The notes beneath the pieces are model-generated. The model searched no databases. It was not told the origin of the DNA and saw only the letters and a list, made by a program, of their open reading frames with translations. This document shows positions 1 to 6,148 of a stretch of 6,148 nt of DNA, piece after piece (position 1 is the first letter of the stretch; every line of letters starts with the position of its first letter). The DNA lies in assembly GCA_937880795.1 (NCBI GenBank), contig CALGRQ010000010.1, positions 1 through 6,148 of the forward strand, in the 5' to 3' direction. Origin of the DNA: an uncultured Dyadobacter sp. (GTDB lineage Bacteria; Bacteroidota; Bacteroidia; Cytophagales; Spirosomataceae). The position numbers and the translations under genes are program-made.

Positions 1-8
1 CATACCCT

Positions 9-1139
9 ATGCGGTACCATCGGTTCTTATATCTTTTGGAAAGCTGGTATCTTTCACTCACTAAAGAGCAAGAGCAACTGCCCGTGGCCGCAGTCTTGGA
101 AAGATTCTATGAAGCAACGGCTAACGAGTCATTTGGTGAAGCACCACAACCCGACAAAAAAGGTTTGGTGCGCAAGTTAGTTGCTTTCACCGCTGCTGCA
201 TCCGTTTTGCTATTTACCGTTTTTTATTTCAGCGACCATATTTGGAAAGCAACGGATGATAAGTCCATAATAGCCCATACAGAAACAGATATAGCACCAG
301 GCGACAACCGTGCTATGCTAACTTTGGCCGACGGCTCCAAAATAACCCTCGACCATGCAGCTGAGGGTGAGATTGTAAAAGAGGGTAAAACTTCTGTGGT
401 AAAAACCGGTAATGGTGAAATCACTTACCGTGATCTGCCCAAAAACATAAAAGAAGAAAGCACTATACTCACAAACACACTCACAACCCCCAAAGCAGGA
501 CATTACCAGGTGACCTTGTCCGACGGAACCAAAGCGTGGCTCAATGCTGCTTCGTCCATTCGATTCCCTGCTACTTTTAGCAGCAACGAGCGGCTGATCG
601 AAGTGATGGGAGAAGTGTATTTGGAAGTGAAAAAATGGAAAAAGGATGGGATAAATATTCCGTTTAAGGTAAAAGCAGGAACTCAGATTGTAGAAGTATT
701 GGGAACCCGCTTCAATATCAACAGCTATCTGGACGAAGGAAATATCAAAACCACCCTAATAGAAGGTAGTATACAGGTCAATATCGATGGGTCTAAAGAA
801 ATGGGCGTACTGTTGAAACCCGGCGAACAGGCACAACTCGCATACACCAGCGCCCCACAATCTCCCAAACAATCCTTTAAGGTAAGTGATGTGGACCCAT
901 CTTCGGTGGTAGCCTGGAAAGAGGGGTTTTTCCATTTTGATAATATAGGACTCCCCGAACTCATGCGGCAAATTGCCCGCTGGTATGACATGGAGGTGCA
1001 GTACGAAGGAACCAGTAAGGAATATGAATTTGTGGGAGAAATTGAACGAGGTGCTAAACTCTCTAAGGTACTCACCATTTTGGAATCGGGGGGTGTCAAT
1101 TTCAGGGTGGAAGGCAGAAAGATAATTGTAATGAAATAA
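9..1139 (+). CDS. FecR-family anti-sigma factor (inner-membrane regulator of an ECF sigma factor); start uncertain
   Basis: The product (376 residues from the ATG at 9) is a single-pass inner-membrane protein that should hold an ECF sigma factor inactive and release it when a cognate outer-membrane transporter signals. Residues 1-50 form a short charged cytoplasmic part expected to bind sigma. Residues about 57-75 are one hydrophobic membrane segment. Residues about 160-260 are the periplasmic FecR domain, with SDGTKAWLNAASSIRFP (171-187), GEVYLEV (201-207) and VEVLGTRFNINSY (228-240). Residues about 300-376, beginning VVAWKEGFFHFDN, match the DUF4974-like C-terminal module usual in Bacteroidota FecR proteins. 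The frame is open to base 1, and the N-terminal region looks 10-25 residues shorter than usual, so the true start may lie left of the window. The STN-bearing susC 146 bases downstream is its expected signalling partner. The sigma factor gene is not in the window. The family call is firm; the exact sigma partner is inferred. Confidence 0.93.
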   Translation: MRYHRFLYLLESWYLSLTKEQEQLPVAAVLERFYEATANESFGEAPQPDKKGLVRKLVAFTAAASVLLFTVFYFSDHIWKATDDKSIIAHTETDIAPGDNRAMLTLADGSKITLDHAAEGEIVKEGKTSVVKTGNGEITYRDLPKNIKEESTILTNTLTTPKAGHYQVTLSDGTKAWLNAASSIRFPATFSSNERLIEVMGEVYLEVKKWKKDGINIPFKVKAGTQIVEVLGTRFNINSYLDEGNIKTTLIEGSIQVNIDGSKEMGVLLKPGEQAQLAYTSAPQSPKQSFKVSDVDPSSVVAWKEGFFHFDNIGLPELMRQIARWYDMEVQYEGTSKEYEFVGEIERGAKLSKVLTILESGGVNFRVEGRKIIVMK

Positions 1140-1195
1140 TCTGTAAACCAATCATACAACCTATGGCAAAATGAAATAACCAAACCATTTTACCG

Positions 1196-1230
1196 AAAAA
1201 ATCCGTCTCAGTTGCGACCTGAAACGGATC
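1196..1230 (-). terminator. Predicted intrinsic terminator, minus-strand orientation
   Basis: Read on the minus strand, the arms ATCCGTTTCAG and CTGAGACGGAT enclose a 7-base loop (GTCGCAA) and are followed by TTTTT, then CGG. The 11-pair stem has 10 Watson-Crick pairs and one U.G wobble, and a further G.U pair is possible at its base. On the plus strand the same wobble position is a C.A mismatch and the downstream flank (CAGAATTCGG) lacks a U-run. It therefore does not look like a terminator for fecR. The natural reading is that it ends an antisense transcript coming from the susC start. Stem and U-run are directly visible; termination activity is inferred. Confidence 0.6.
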
Positions 1231-1271
1231 AGAATTCGGAATCAGCGACCCCTATCAGATAGGAGGATCGA
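1228..1271 (+). repeat. Short 13-base-phased ATCAG series
   Basis: The word ATCAG occurs at 1228, 1241 and 1254, exactly 13 bases apart, and a related ATCGA follows at 1267 in the same phase. The eight bases between the copies are not conserved. This is too short to call a tandem repeat with confidence. It could be chance, since the words overlap both hairpin arms, or a phased contact series in the leader. Confidence 0.25.
1246..1270 (+). other. Bulged stem-loop in the susC leader enclosing an AGGAGG motif
   Basis: The 5' arm CGACCCCTAT (1246-1255) pairs with ATAGGAGGATCG (1259-1270) if A1264 and A1267 are bulged, giving ten Watson-Crick pairs around a CAG loop. The 3' arm contains the purine-rich AGGAGG (1261-1266), which ends 19 bases before the ATG at 1286. 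That is too far for normal Shine-Dalgarno use there, and Bacteroidota rarely depend on that motif. In the mRNA this may be a leader structure, a protein site, or a contact point for the antisense RNA. The structure is seen in the sequence; the role is unknown. Confidence 0.4.
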
Positions 1272-1285
1272 ACACGTTTGCTCAC

Positions 1286-4200
1286 ATGAATACTAATCCA
1301 AACCCAAACAAAAATATGCAATATTTTTTACATGGGAAAGAACCGTATATACGTACACGTTTTTTCTTCAAATTACTGGTAACAATGAAGTTGATTGCCT
1401 TTTTTACGTTGTTTGCCGGCCTTCACGTTTCTGTTGCTGGTTACTCGCAAAAGATTGCGCTCTCATTAAAAAATGAAGCGTTATCAACGGTATTTACGCG
1501 CATAGAACAACAAAGTCAGTACAAGTTTTTCTATGACAACAAGCTCGTCAAGAAATCGAAAAGGGTTTCCATTGACGTTAAAGGAAACTCGATTAAGGAG
1601 ATTCTCGATGAAGTATTAAAAGACCAATCTCTTTCCTATACAATTGTCGACAATACCATTGTTATTAAAAAGAAGGGTGTAACGGGTGAAGAATCCCGCA
1701 CGTCGGTACAGATACAGCCTGGCACGGATGACGGTGTTACCCGTACAGAATTACCGGCAAACAAACTAACTGGTAACCTTGTAGACTATAAGATGCAACC
1801 TTCCGCAACGCTGGATATCAGCATTCGTGGAAAAATTTCAGATGAAAAAGGCGAAGGTTTACCCGGAGTAAGTGTTTTGATTAAAGGTACTCAAAAAGGA
1901 ACGACTACGGATATTGATGGCTCTTTCAAACTGGATGTACCCGACGCCAACTCGGTGTTAGTACTTTCTTATGTGGGCTATATGGCCCAGGAAGTAACCG
2001 TGGGTACGCAGCAAATTATCAATGTTACCCTTCAGGCTGAAAATAAGGCCTTAAACGAAGTGGTGGTGGTAGGTTACGGTACTCAGAAAAAAGTAAACAT
2101 GACAGGTGCTGTTGATGTGATTGGCAATGAAAAGCTTTCTAACAGACAAGCATCCACAGTTTCTCAATTGTTACAAGGACTTTCTCCCGGTTTAAATTTC
2201 GACATTGATGGACAAGGAGGATTTCAACCTGGTGCCAGCATGAATATCAGCGTCCGCGGTATGGGATCTCTCAATGGAGGTAGTCCATTTTTTGTGATCG
2301 ACGGCTTCCCGGGTAGTATCGACGATCTGAACCCTGAAGATATTGAATCGGTATCCGTATTGAAAGATGCCGCCGCTTCTGCTATATATGGTGCACGCGC
2401 ACCATATGGGGTAATTTTGGTTACAACCAAAAAGGGAAAACGCAACGAGAAACTAAAAGTAACATATTCCGGAAACGTGTTCCTGAATACCGCACAAAAC
2501 CTTCCTAAGTCACTTGACTCGTATACCTGGAGCCGGATGCAGAATGAAGCTGGCGACAACCGTGGCGGAAGACCTATCAGCAATGCAACCATAGACAACA
2601 TCATTGCTTACCAAAACAATGACTTCGCAACACTGGATAAGTTTATGCCCCAGGGCACACAGTACTACGGAGCATTCCCACAGGGTAACATTTGGAACAA
2701 CGCCAACCTAAACTATGGTAATACCGATTGGTGGGATGTATACTACGGCAATAGTCTTAACCAAAAGCACGATGTAACGTTATCAGGAGGATCCAACAAC
2801 ATCAATTACTATTTCTCCGCGGGGCATATTACGCAAAAAGGTATTCTGAATTATGGTACCGATGCCTTTAACCGTACCAACGTAATGGGTAAAATCAACA
2901 TCGCCATTACTGACAAATGGGATTTTGGCTGGGAAACACGTATGAGTCGTAGAAACCGCGAAACACCTAACATGACCAACGAGGGAGACTATTCTTTCAT
3001 GTTCCGCCACATTTCTCGTGCCTACCCAATTACCCCTCTATACGACGCCTGGGGTAACTACATGTTTGAATCTCACATACCATCCATCATTGGTGGGGGT
3101 ACCGATAAACTAACAAGTTTAGATAGTTGGAATAATTTCAGAACAGAGATTCGTCCATTGAAAGGATGGAGAATCAATGCGGATTTTGCCTATAATGCCT
3201 ATTCTAGTGTACGTACTGACGTACAAAAAACAGTATACATTGCTAATGTAGATCATAGCCTTTCTCCAACGGGGGTTACCATGCCTAATCACCTCAATAA
3301 AACCCTTACGAACAACAATTATTGGACCTCCAATTTGTTCAGTACTTATGATTTTACATTAGGTAAGAAAAATAACTTTTCCTGGTTGGTAGGTATGCAA
3401 CTGGAAAAAGGTCTGGATGCGATGCTTTCAGGCTATAAGACCGATTTAATTTCTAATGATATCACGTCTTTACAGGTTGCCACCGGACCAGCCATTATCA
3501 CAGAATCCCTACCACAACGTGCAACGGCAGGATACTTTTCGCGTTTGTCGTTCAATCACGACGACAAATATCTTTTAGAATTGAACGGCAGATATGACGG
3601 TTCTTATGTTTTCAGAAAATCGAAAAGATGGGGTTTCTTCCCATCCCTTTCTTTGGGTTGGAATATCCATAATGAAGCATTCTGGAAAAACATCGAACAG
3701 CACGTTTCGGCCTTCAAAATCCGCGCATCATGGGGTCAGCTAGGCAATCAGCAAGTGAGCCCATATAGCGATTTAGAATTAATTCCGTTACAAACCGGTA
3801 AACTAAACTGGGTATTTGACTATGGCCAGCCTCTACAAATTGGCTATACCACTGCACCTGGTATCGTAAATCGTAACCTCACCTGGGAAACAGCTAGCAC
3901 TAAAAACATCGGTGCCAACATTGCATTCCTGAGAAACAAATTACAAGTAGATATTGACGTCTTTGAACGTGTAACCAGTAACATGATTGGCCCCTCTCCT
4001 GCCAAGCCAGGTGTTTTAGGCGCAGGAGTTCCTAGTGATAACAATGCAACGCTCCGCACCAGAGGATGGGAATTGGCCATAAGATGGCAACAAGGATTTG
4101 ACAATGGGTTCTCTTATTTCACCAACTTCAACCTATCCGATAACAAGTCGGTAGTAACCAAATACTTCAACCCAACGGGAACCTTATCCAATAGATATGC

Positions 4201-5011
4201 AGGACAAACGGTAGGTGAAATCTGGGGATACCAGGTGAATGATCTGTTTAGATCACAAACTGAGCTTGATGACTATCGCAAAGAGACTGACTTGTCGTTC
4301 TTGGGAGCCAACTGGAGACCGGGTGATGTACGTTACGAGGACAGCAATAAGGATGGCAAAGTAAACAACGGTAAAAATACCATATATGATTCAGGTGATA
4401 TGTCGATCATTGGTAACGACCGTCCTCGTTTTATCTATGGTACTACGATTGGAGCCAGCTACAAAGGATTTGATTTTTCTATGTTGTGGAGAGGTGTTGC
4501 CAAGAAGGATATTTATTTCGGCCGTATGTCAAACCTGTTCTGGGGTTTCACCAACGGATGGTGGGAATCTACGCTTACTCCCGAACACCTGGATTATTTC
4601 AGAGACCAGCCGGGTACAAAATACAGTGGTTTGTATGAAGGAGAAGCCAACATCAATACCGATGCCTACTGGCCACGCCCATACCTGAACTCAACGGAAG
4701 AAGCGAAAAACAAAAACAACCCGAACACACGGTATATGCAGAGTGCAGCCTATTTGAGATTGCAAAATGCTCAAATCGCTTATACAGTACCAAAGCATAT
4801 CACGACTAAAATTAAATTACAGCGTGTACGTGTGTACCTGTCCGGAGAGAATTTGTTCACCTTTTCTAAACTGCCCCGCGGAATGGATCCTGTTGCACCG
4901 GTCGGCTTCGGTGAAGGAGGAAACGGCGACTACATAGGAACCAAAGGAACAGGCCGCCTTACCTATGGTGCCGACCGCACCTTTTCACTGGGTATCAACA
5001 TCACATATTAG
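1286..5011 (+). CDS. SusC/RagA-family TonB-dependent outer-membrane transporter with N-terminal STN signalling domain
   Basis: This 1241-residue transporter imports a substrate, probably an oligosaccharide or peptide delivered by the SusD partner, across the outer membrane using TonB energy. Domains in order: signal peptide with hydrophobic core about 31-51 and likely cleavage near VSVAG/YSQ; STN domain about 57-130, the periplasmic piece that contacts FecR; a polar linker 131-175; a CarboxypepD_reg-like beta-sandwich about 178-250; the TonB-box-like segment LNEVVVVGYG (256-265); the plug, with VRG (323-325), FFVIDGFPG (335-343) and SVLKDAAASAIYGARAPYG (357-375); and the barrel to the C-terminal Tyr. 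An EF-hand-like DSNKDGK (1019-1025) and GNDRPRF (1043-1049) are typical late-barrel landmarks. There is no frameshift. The start could be the ATG at 1286 or, I think at least as likely, the ATG at 1316 (Met11), because the first ten codons look like an A/C-rich leader. The linked susD and upstream fecR support a signalling transporter. The substrate is unknown. Confidence 0.97.
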   Translation: MNTNPNPNKNMQYFLHGKEPYIRTRFFFKLLVTMKLIAFFTLFAGLHVSVAGYSQKIALSLKNEALSTVFTRIEQQSQYKFFYDNKLVKKSKRVSIDVKGNSIKEILDEVLKDQSLSYTIVDNTIVIKKKGVTGEESRTSVQIQPGTDDGVTRTELPANKLTGNLVDYKMQPSATLDISIRGKISDEKGEGLPGVSVLIKGTQKGTTTDIDGSFKLDVPDANSVLVLSYVGYMAQEVTVGTQQIINVTLQAENKALNEVVVVGYGTQKKVNMTGAVDVIGNEKLSNRQASTVSQLLQGLSPGLNFDIDGQGGFQPGASMNISVRGMGSLNGGSPFFVIDGFPGSIDDLNPEDIESVSVLKDAAASAIYGARAPYGVILVTTKKGKRNEKLKVTYSGNVFLNTAQNLPKSLDSYTWSRMQNEAGDNRGGRPISNATIDNIIAYQNNDFATLDKFMPQGTQYYGAFPQGNIWNNANLNYGNTDWWDVYYGNSLNQKHDVTLSGGSNNINYYFSAGHITQKGILNYGTDAFNRTNVMGKINIAITDKWDFGWETRMSRRNRETPNMTNEGDYSFMFRHISRAYPITPLYDAWGNYMFESHIPSIIGGGTDKLTSLDSWNNFRTEIRPLKGWRINADFAYNAYSSVRTDVQKTVYIANVDHSLSPTGVTMPNHLNKTLTNNNYWTSNLFSTYDFTLGKKNNFSWLVGMQLEKGLDAMLSGYKTDLISNDITSLQVATGPAIITESLPQRATAGYFSRLSFNHDDKYLLELNGRYDGSYVFRKSKRWGFFPSLSLGWNIHNEAFWKNIEQHVSAFKIRASWGQLGNQQVSPYSDLELIPLQTGKLNWVFDYGQPLQIGYTTAPGIVNRNLTWETASTKNIGANIAFLRNKLQVDIDVFERVTSNMIGPSPAKPGVLGAGVPSDNNATLRTRGWELAIRWQQGFDNGFSYFTNFNLSDNKSVVTKYFNPTGTLSNRYAGQTVGEIWGYQVNDLFRSQTELDDYRKETDLSFLGANWRPGDVRYEDSNKDGKVNNGKNTIYDSGDMSIIGNDRPRFIYGTTIGASYKGFDFSMLWRGVAKKDIYFGRMSNLFWGFTNGWWESTLTPEHLDYFRDQPGTKYSGLYEGEANINTDAYWPRPYLNSTEEAKNKNNPNTRYMQSAAYLRLQNAQIAYTVPKHITTKIKLQRVRVYLSGENLFTFSKLPRGMDPVAPVGFGEGGNGDYIGTKGTGRLTYGADRTFSLGINITY
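1309..1339 (-). promoter_or_regulatory. Candidate Bacteroidota-type housekeeping promoter on the minus strand, overlapping the susC 5' end
   Basis: The Bacteroidota primary sigma factor recognises TTTG at -33 and TAnnTTTG at -7, about 19-21 bases apart. On the minus strand, 1316 down to 1309 reads TATTTTTG, a perfect -7 box. Exactly 19 bases upstream of it, 1339 down to 1336 reads TTTC, matching 3 of 4 positions of the -33 box. Transcription would start near 1302-1304 and run leftward through the susC start region into the terminator at 1230-1196. The region is A/T-rich, so a chance -7 match is possible. The spacing and the terminator raise the odds. Confidence 0.45.
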
Positions 5012-5020
5012 AAAATTTTT

Positions 5021-6148
5021 ATGACGACATATATGAGAAGTTTCATTAATATAATAGGAGTTCTGCTACTTTTCGTACTGAACTCTTGCGAGCAATTTAT
5101 TGACTTGCAACCCCGTGACAGGATGTCGGTGGATGATTACTGGAAAAAATCATCAGACCTGAAAAACTATATGCTTCAGTTTTATCCCCTGTTCTCACCT
5201 AACACAGAAATGGTAGAATCCAGTGCAGGGAACGCCGATAATATGGTTCAAGGTAACCCTAGTGCTATCCTGAACGGAGAAAGAGTGGCGCGCCGTGGTA
5301 ACTGGACGGGCGAATGGAGCAACATTCGGAAAGTGAATATTTTCTTTAAATACTATGAGCGTTGCCAGGACAGCTTCGACAGCTACAAGCACTATGTAGG
5401 CGAAGCTCATTTTTTCCGTGCGTGGTTCTACTATGATTTATTGAAAACCTACGGTGATTTACCCTGGTACTCAGAAGTACTGGATCTTGATTCGGAGGAA
5501 GAACTGAACCGCCCGCGTGACCCACGTACGTTGGTTGCTGACTCAATTCTGGCAGATTTGGATAAAGCCATTTCGTTACTGAACCCACGTGCATCCACGG
5601 GCAATAGCCGCATTAGTAAGGAAGCAGCATTGGCTTTTAAAACCCGCGTTGCTTTATTTGAGGGAACCTGGCAAAAGTACCACGCGAATACTACATTCGG
5701 TACACAAGGAGCGGATCCTAACAAATATTTCAGACAGAGCGTAAGTGCCGGCGAGGAATTGATGAAAGGTAATTCTGGTGTTGGTTTATACAGCCAGGGA
5801 AGTCCGGACACAGACTATTTCACCCTTTTTGGGCTGGATAATATGTCCAAGGTCAACGAAGTTTTGCTATACCGAGCGTTTAATGCGGCGGATGGTGCAC
5901 GTAACTCTGTTCAATCTACCATTACTTACAACACCAACCAGAAAGGAGTTACCTGGGACTTGGTTTCATCATATCTGGATAAAACCGGGAAACCCTACGA
6001 TTATACCAAAGTGGCTCAAACAACAAAGGGAAATGATTTCCTTACCAAAATTGGTGCTGACTGCGATCCACGACTTAAATCCACAATCTGGATGCCGGGT
6101 GATTTGATGGCACAAGTGGTGAATTTGTATTTCACAAAACCTACCATC
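5021..6148 (+). CDS. SusD/RagB-family surface nutrient-binding lipoprotein, 3' end cut by window edge
   Basis: This frame stays open for 376 codons to the last base. SusD-family proteins usually run to about 500-650 residues, so the C-terminal part is missing. It is a surface lipoprotein that binds substrate and closes over the SusC barrel. The N-terminus is a lipoprotein signal: hydrophobic IIGVLLLFVLNSC, with the lipidated Cys at residue 23 counted from 5021. Acidic Glu follows directly, in line with surface-exported Bacteroidota lipoproteins. Family landmarks are EWSNIRKVNIFF, GEAHFFRAWFYYDLLKTYGD (127-146, TPR-like helix) and RPRDPRTLVADSILADLDKAI (most of the following helical region). 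The gap after the susC stop is 9 bases, so the two genes are co-transcribed and probably translationally close. The start may be the ATG at 5021 or the in-frame ATG at 5033, which gives a compact 19-residue signal up to the Cys. The family is certain; the ligand is unknown. Confidence 0.95.
   Translation, partial: MTTYMRSFINIIGVLLLFVLNSCEQFIDLQPRDRMSVDDYWKKSSDLKNYMLQFYPLFSPNTEMVESSAGNADNMVQGNPSAILNGERVARRGNWTGEWSNIRKVNIFFKYYERCQDSFDSYKHYVGEAHFFRAWFYYDLLKTYGDLPWYSEVLDLDSEEELNRPRDPRTLVADSILADLDKAISLLNPRASTGNSRISKEAALAFKTRVALFEGTWQKYHANTTFGTQGADPNKYFRQSVSAGEELMKGNSGVGLYSQGSPDTDYFTLFGLDNMSKVNEVLLYRAFNAADGARNSVQSTITYNTNQKGVTWDLVSSYLDKTGKPYDYTKVAQTTKGNDFLTKIGADCDPRLKSTIWMPGDLMAQVVNLYFTKPTI

Larger units (their letters stand above)
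1140..1285 (+). promoter_or_regulatory. fecR-susC intergenic leader region with two stem-loops
   Basis: This 146-base gap holds no plausible gene. It contains a hairpin at 1201-1229 and a second at 1246-1270. Between and around them is a 13-base-phased series of ATCAG words. The susC promoter probably lies here if the released ECF sigma factor drives it, but I recognise no confident plus-strand promoter: there is no TAnnTTTG on the plus strand, and the only TTTG (1277-1280) lies 6 bases before the ATG at 1286 without a proper TAnn. The susC-susD mRNA may also continue from fecR, because neither hairpin is followed by a plus-strand U-run. The regulatory role is inferred from position and structure. 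Confidence 0.5.
1196..1303 (-). ncRNA. Candidate cis-antisense RNA over the susC leader and start codon
   Basis: This is a predicted transcript of about 105-110 nt. Its 5' end is estimated a few bases downstream of the minus-strand -7 box at 1316-1309, and its 3' end is set by the U-run complementary to 1200-1196. It would be fully complementary to the susC mRNA leader, including the ATG at 1286 and both stem-loops. Known from the literature: Bacteroides polysaccharide loci with ECF sigma/anti-sigma control carry cis-antisense RNAs opposite the 5' region of the susC homologue, DonS being a named case, and these repress the operon. The position between anti-sigma gene and susC, the size and the strand all fit. 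No transcript data are available here, so existence and function are inferred. The 5' end could be off by several bases. Confidence 0.45.

Noticed and set aside
1163..1179. Overlapping mini-ORFs (ATG GCA AAA TGA and ATG AAA TAA) as leader peptides
   Set aside because: Three and two codons long with no supporting signal; likely chance.
1130..1179. Direct repeat AATGAAATAA at 1130-1139 and 1170-1179
   Set aside because: Ten A/T-rich bases, one copy being the fecR stop region; not enough to call a regulatory repeat.
725..1183. Minus-strand ORFs across fecR (including 725-1183 and 756-1151)
   Set aside because: Shadows of the fecR frame; their translations show no recognisable domain and two overlap each other in different frames.
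1201..1229. Plus-strand terminator for fecR
   Set aside because: The plus-strand stem has a C.A mismatch and no following U-run; the signal is oriented to the minus strand.
1261..1266. AGGAGG as the Shine-Dalgarno site for susC
   Set aside because: It ends 19 bases before the ATG at 1286 and 49 bases before the ATG at 1316, is buried in a predicted stem, and Bacteroidota seldom rely on this motif.
4386..4688. Plus-strand 100-codon ORF inside susC
   Set aside because: Out-of-frame shadow within the conserved SusC barrel; no independent domain or start signals.
5778..6107. Plus-strand 109-codon ORF near the right edge
   Set aside because: Lies in another frame over the SusD coding sequence, whose frame is intact and family-matching throughout.

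Overview
The window carries three consecutive plus-strand genes of a Bacteroidota nutrient-uptake locus of the SusC/SusD type: a FecR-family anti-sigma factor (9-1139, start uncertain), a SusC/RagA-family TonB-dependent outer-membrane transporter with an N-terminal STN signalling domain (1286-5011), and the first 376 codons of a SusD/RagB-family surface lipoprotein (5021 to the right edge, open). The SusC/SusD pair is diagnostic of Bacteroidota. The protein style (FecR with a C-terminal DUF4974-like module, STN-SusC) fits Cytophagales, Sphingobacteriales or Chitinophagales, but genus cannot be fixed from this sequence.

Layout: fecR fills the first 1.1 kb. A 146-base intergenic region (1140-1285) holds two stem-loops and no plausible gene. 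susC follows, and susD starts 9 bases after the susC stop, so susC and susD are surely one operon. The ECF sigma factor that normally partners such a FecR would lie left of the window. The rest of susD and any degradative enzymes would lie to the right.

How they work together (family knowledge plus inference): SusD captures an oligomeric substrate at the cell surface and lids the SusC barrel, and SusC imports it with TonB energy. The periplasmic STN domain of SusC contacts the periplasmic part of FecR when substrate is present. This releases an ECF sigma factor that raises susC/susD transcription. The substrate cannot be read from this sequence.

The least ordinary part is the fecR-susC gap and the susC start. 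On the minus strand there is a perfect Bacteroidota -7 box (TATTTTTG, 1316 to 1309), with a 3-of-4 match to the -33 box 19 bases upstream of it. About 100 bases downstream is a hairpin followed by a U-run. The hairpin is fully paired (using G.U wobbles) only when read on the minus strand. Together they predict an antisense RNA of about 105-110 nt covering the susC leader and start codon, in the same place as the cis-antisense RNAs (for example DonS) known from Bacteroides polysaccharide loci. This is a prediction from sequence only. No mobile elements, CRISPR arrays, tRNA or rRNA genes were seen.
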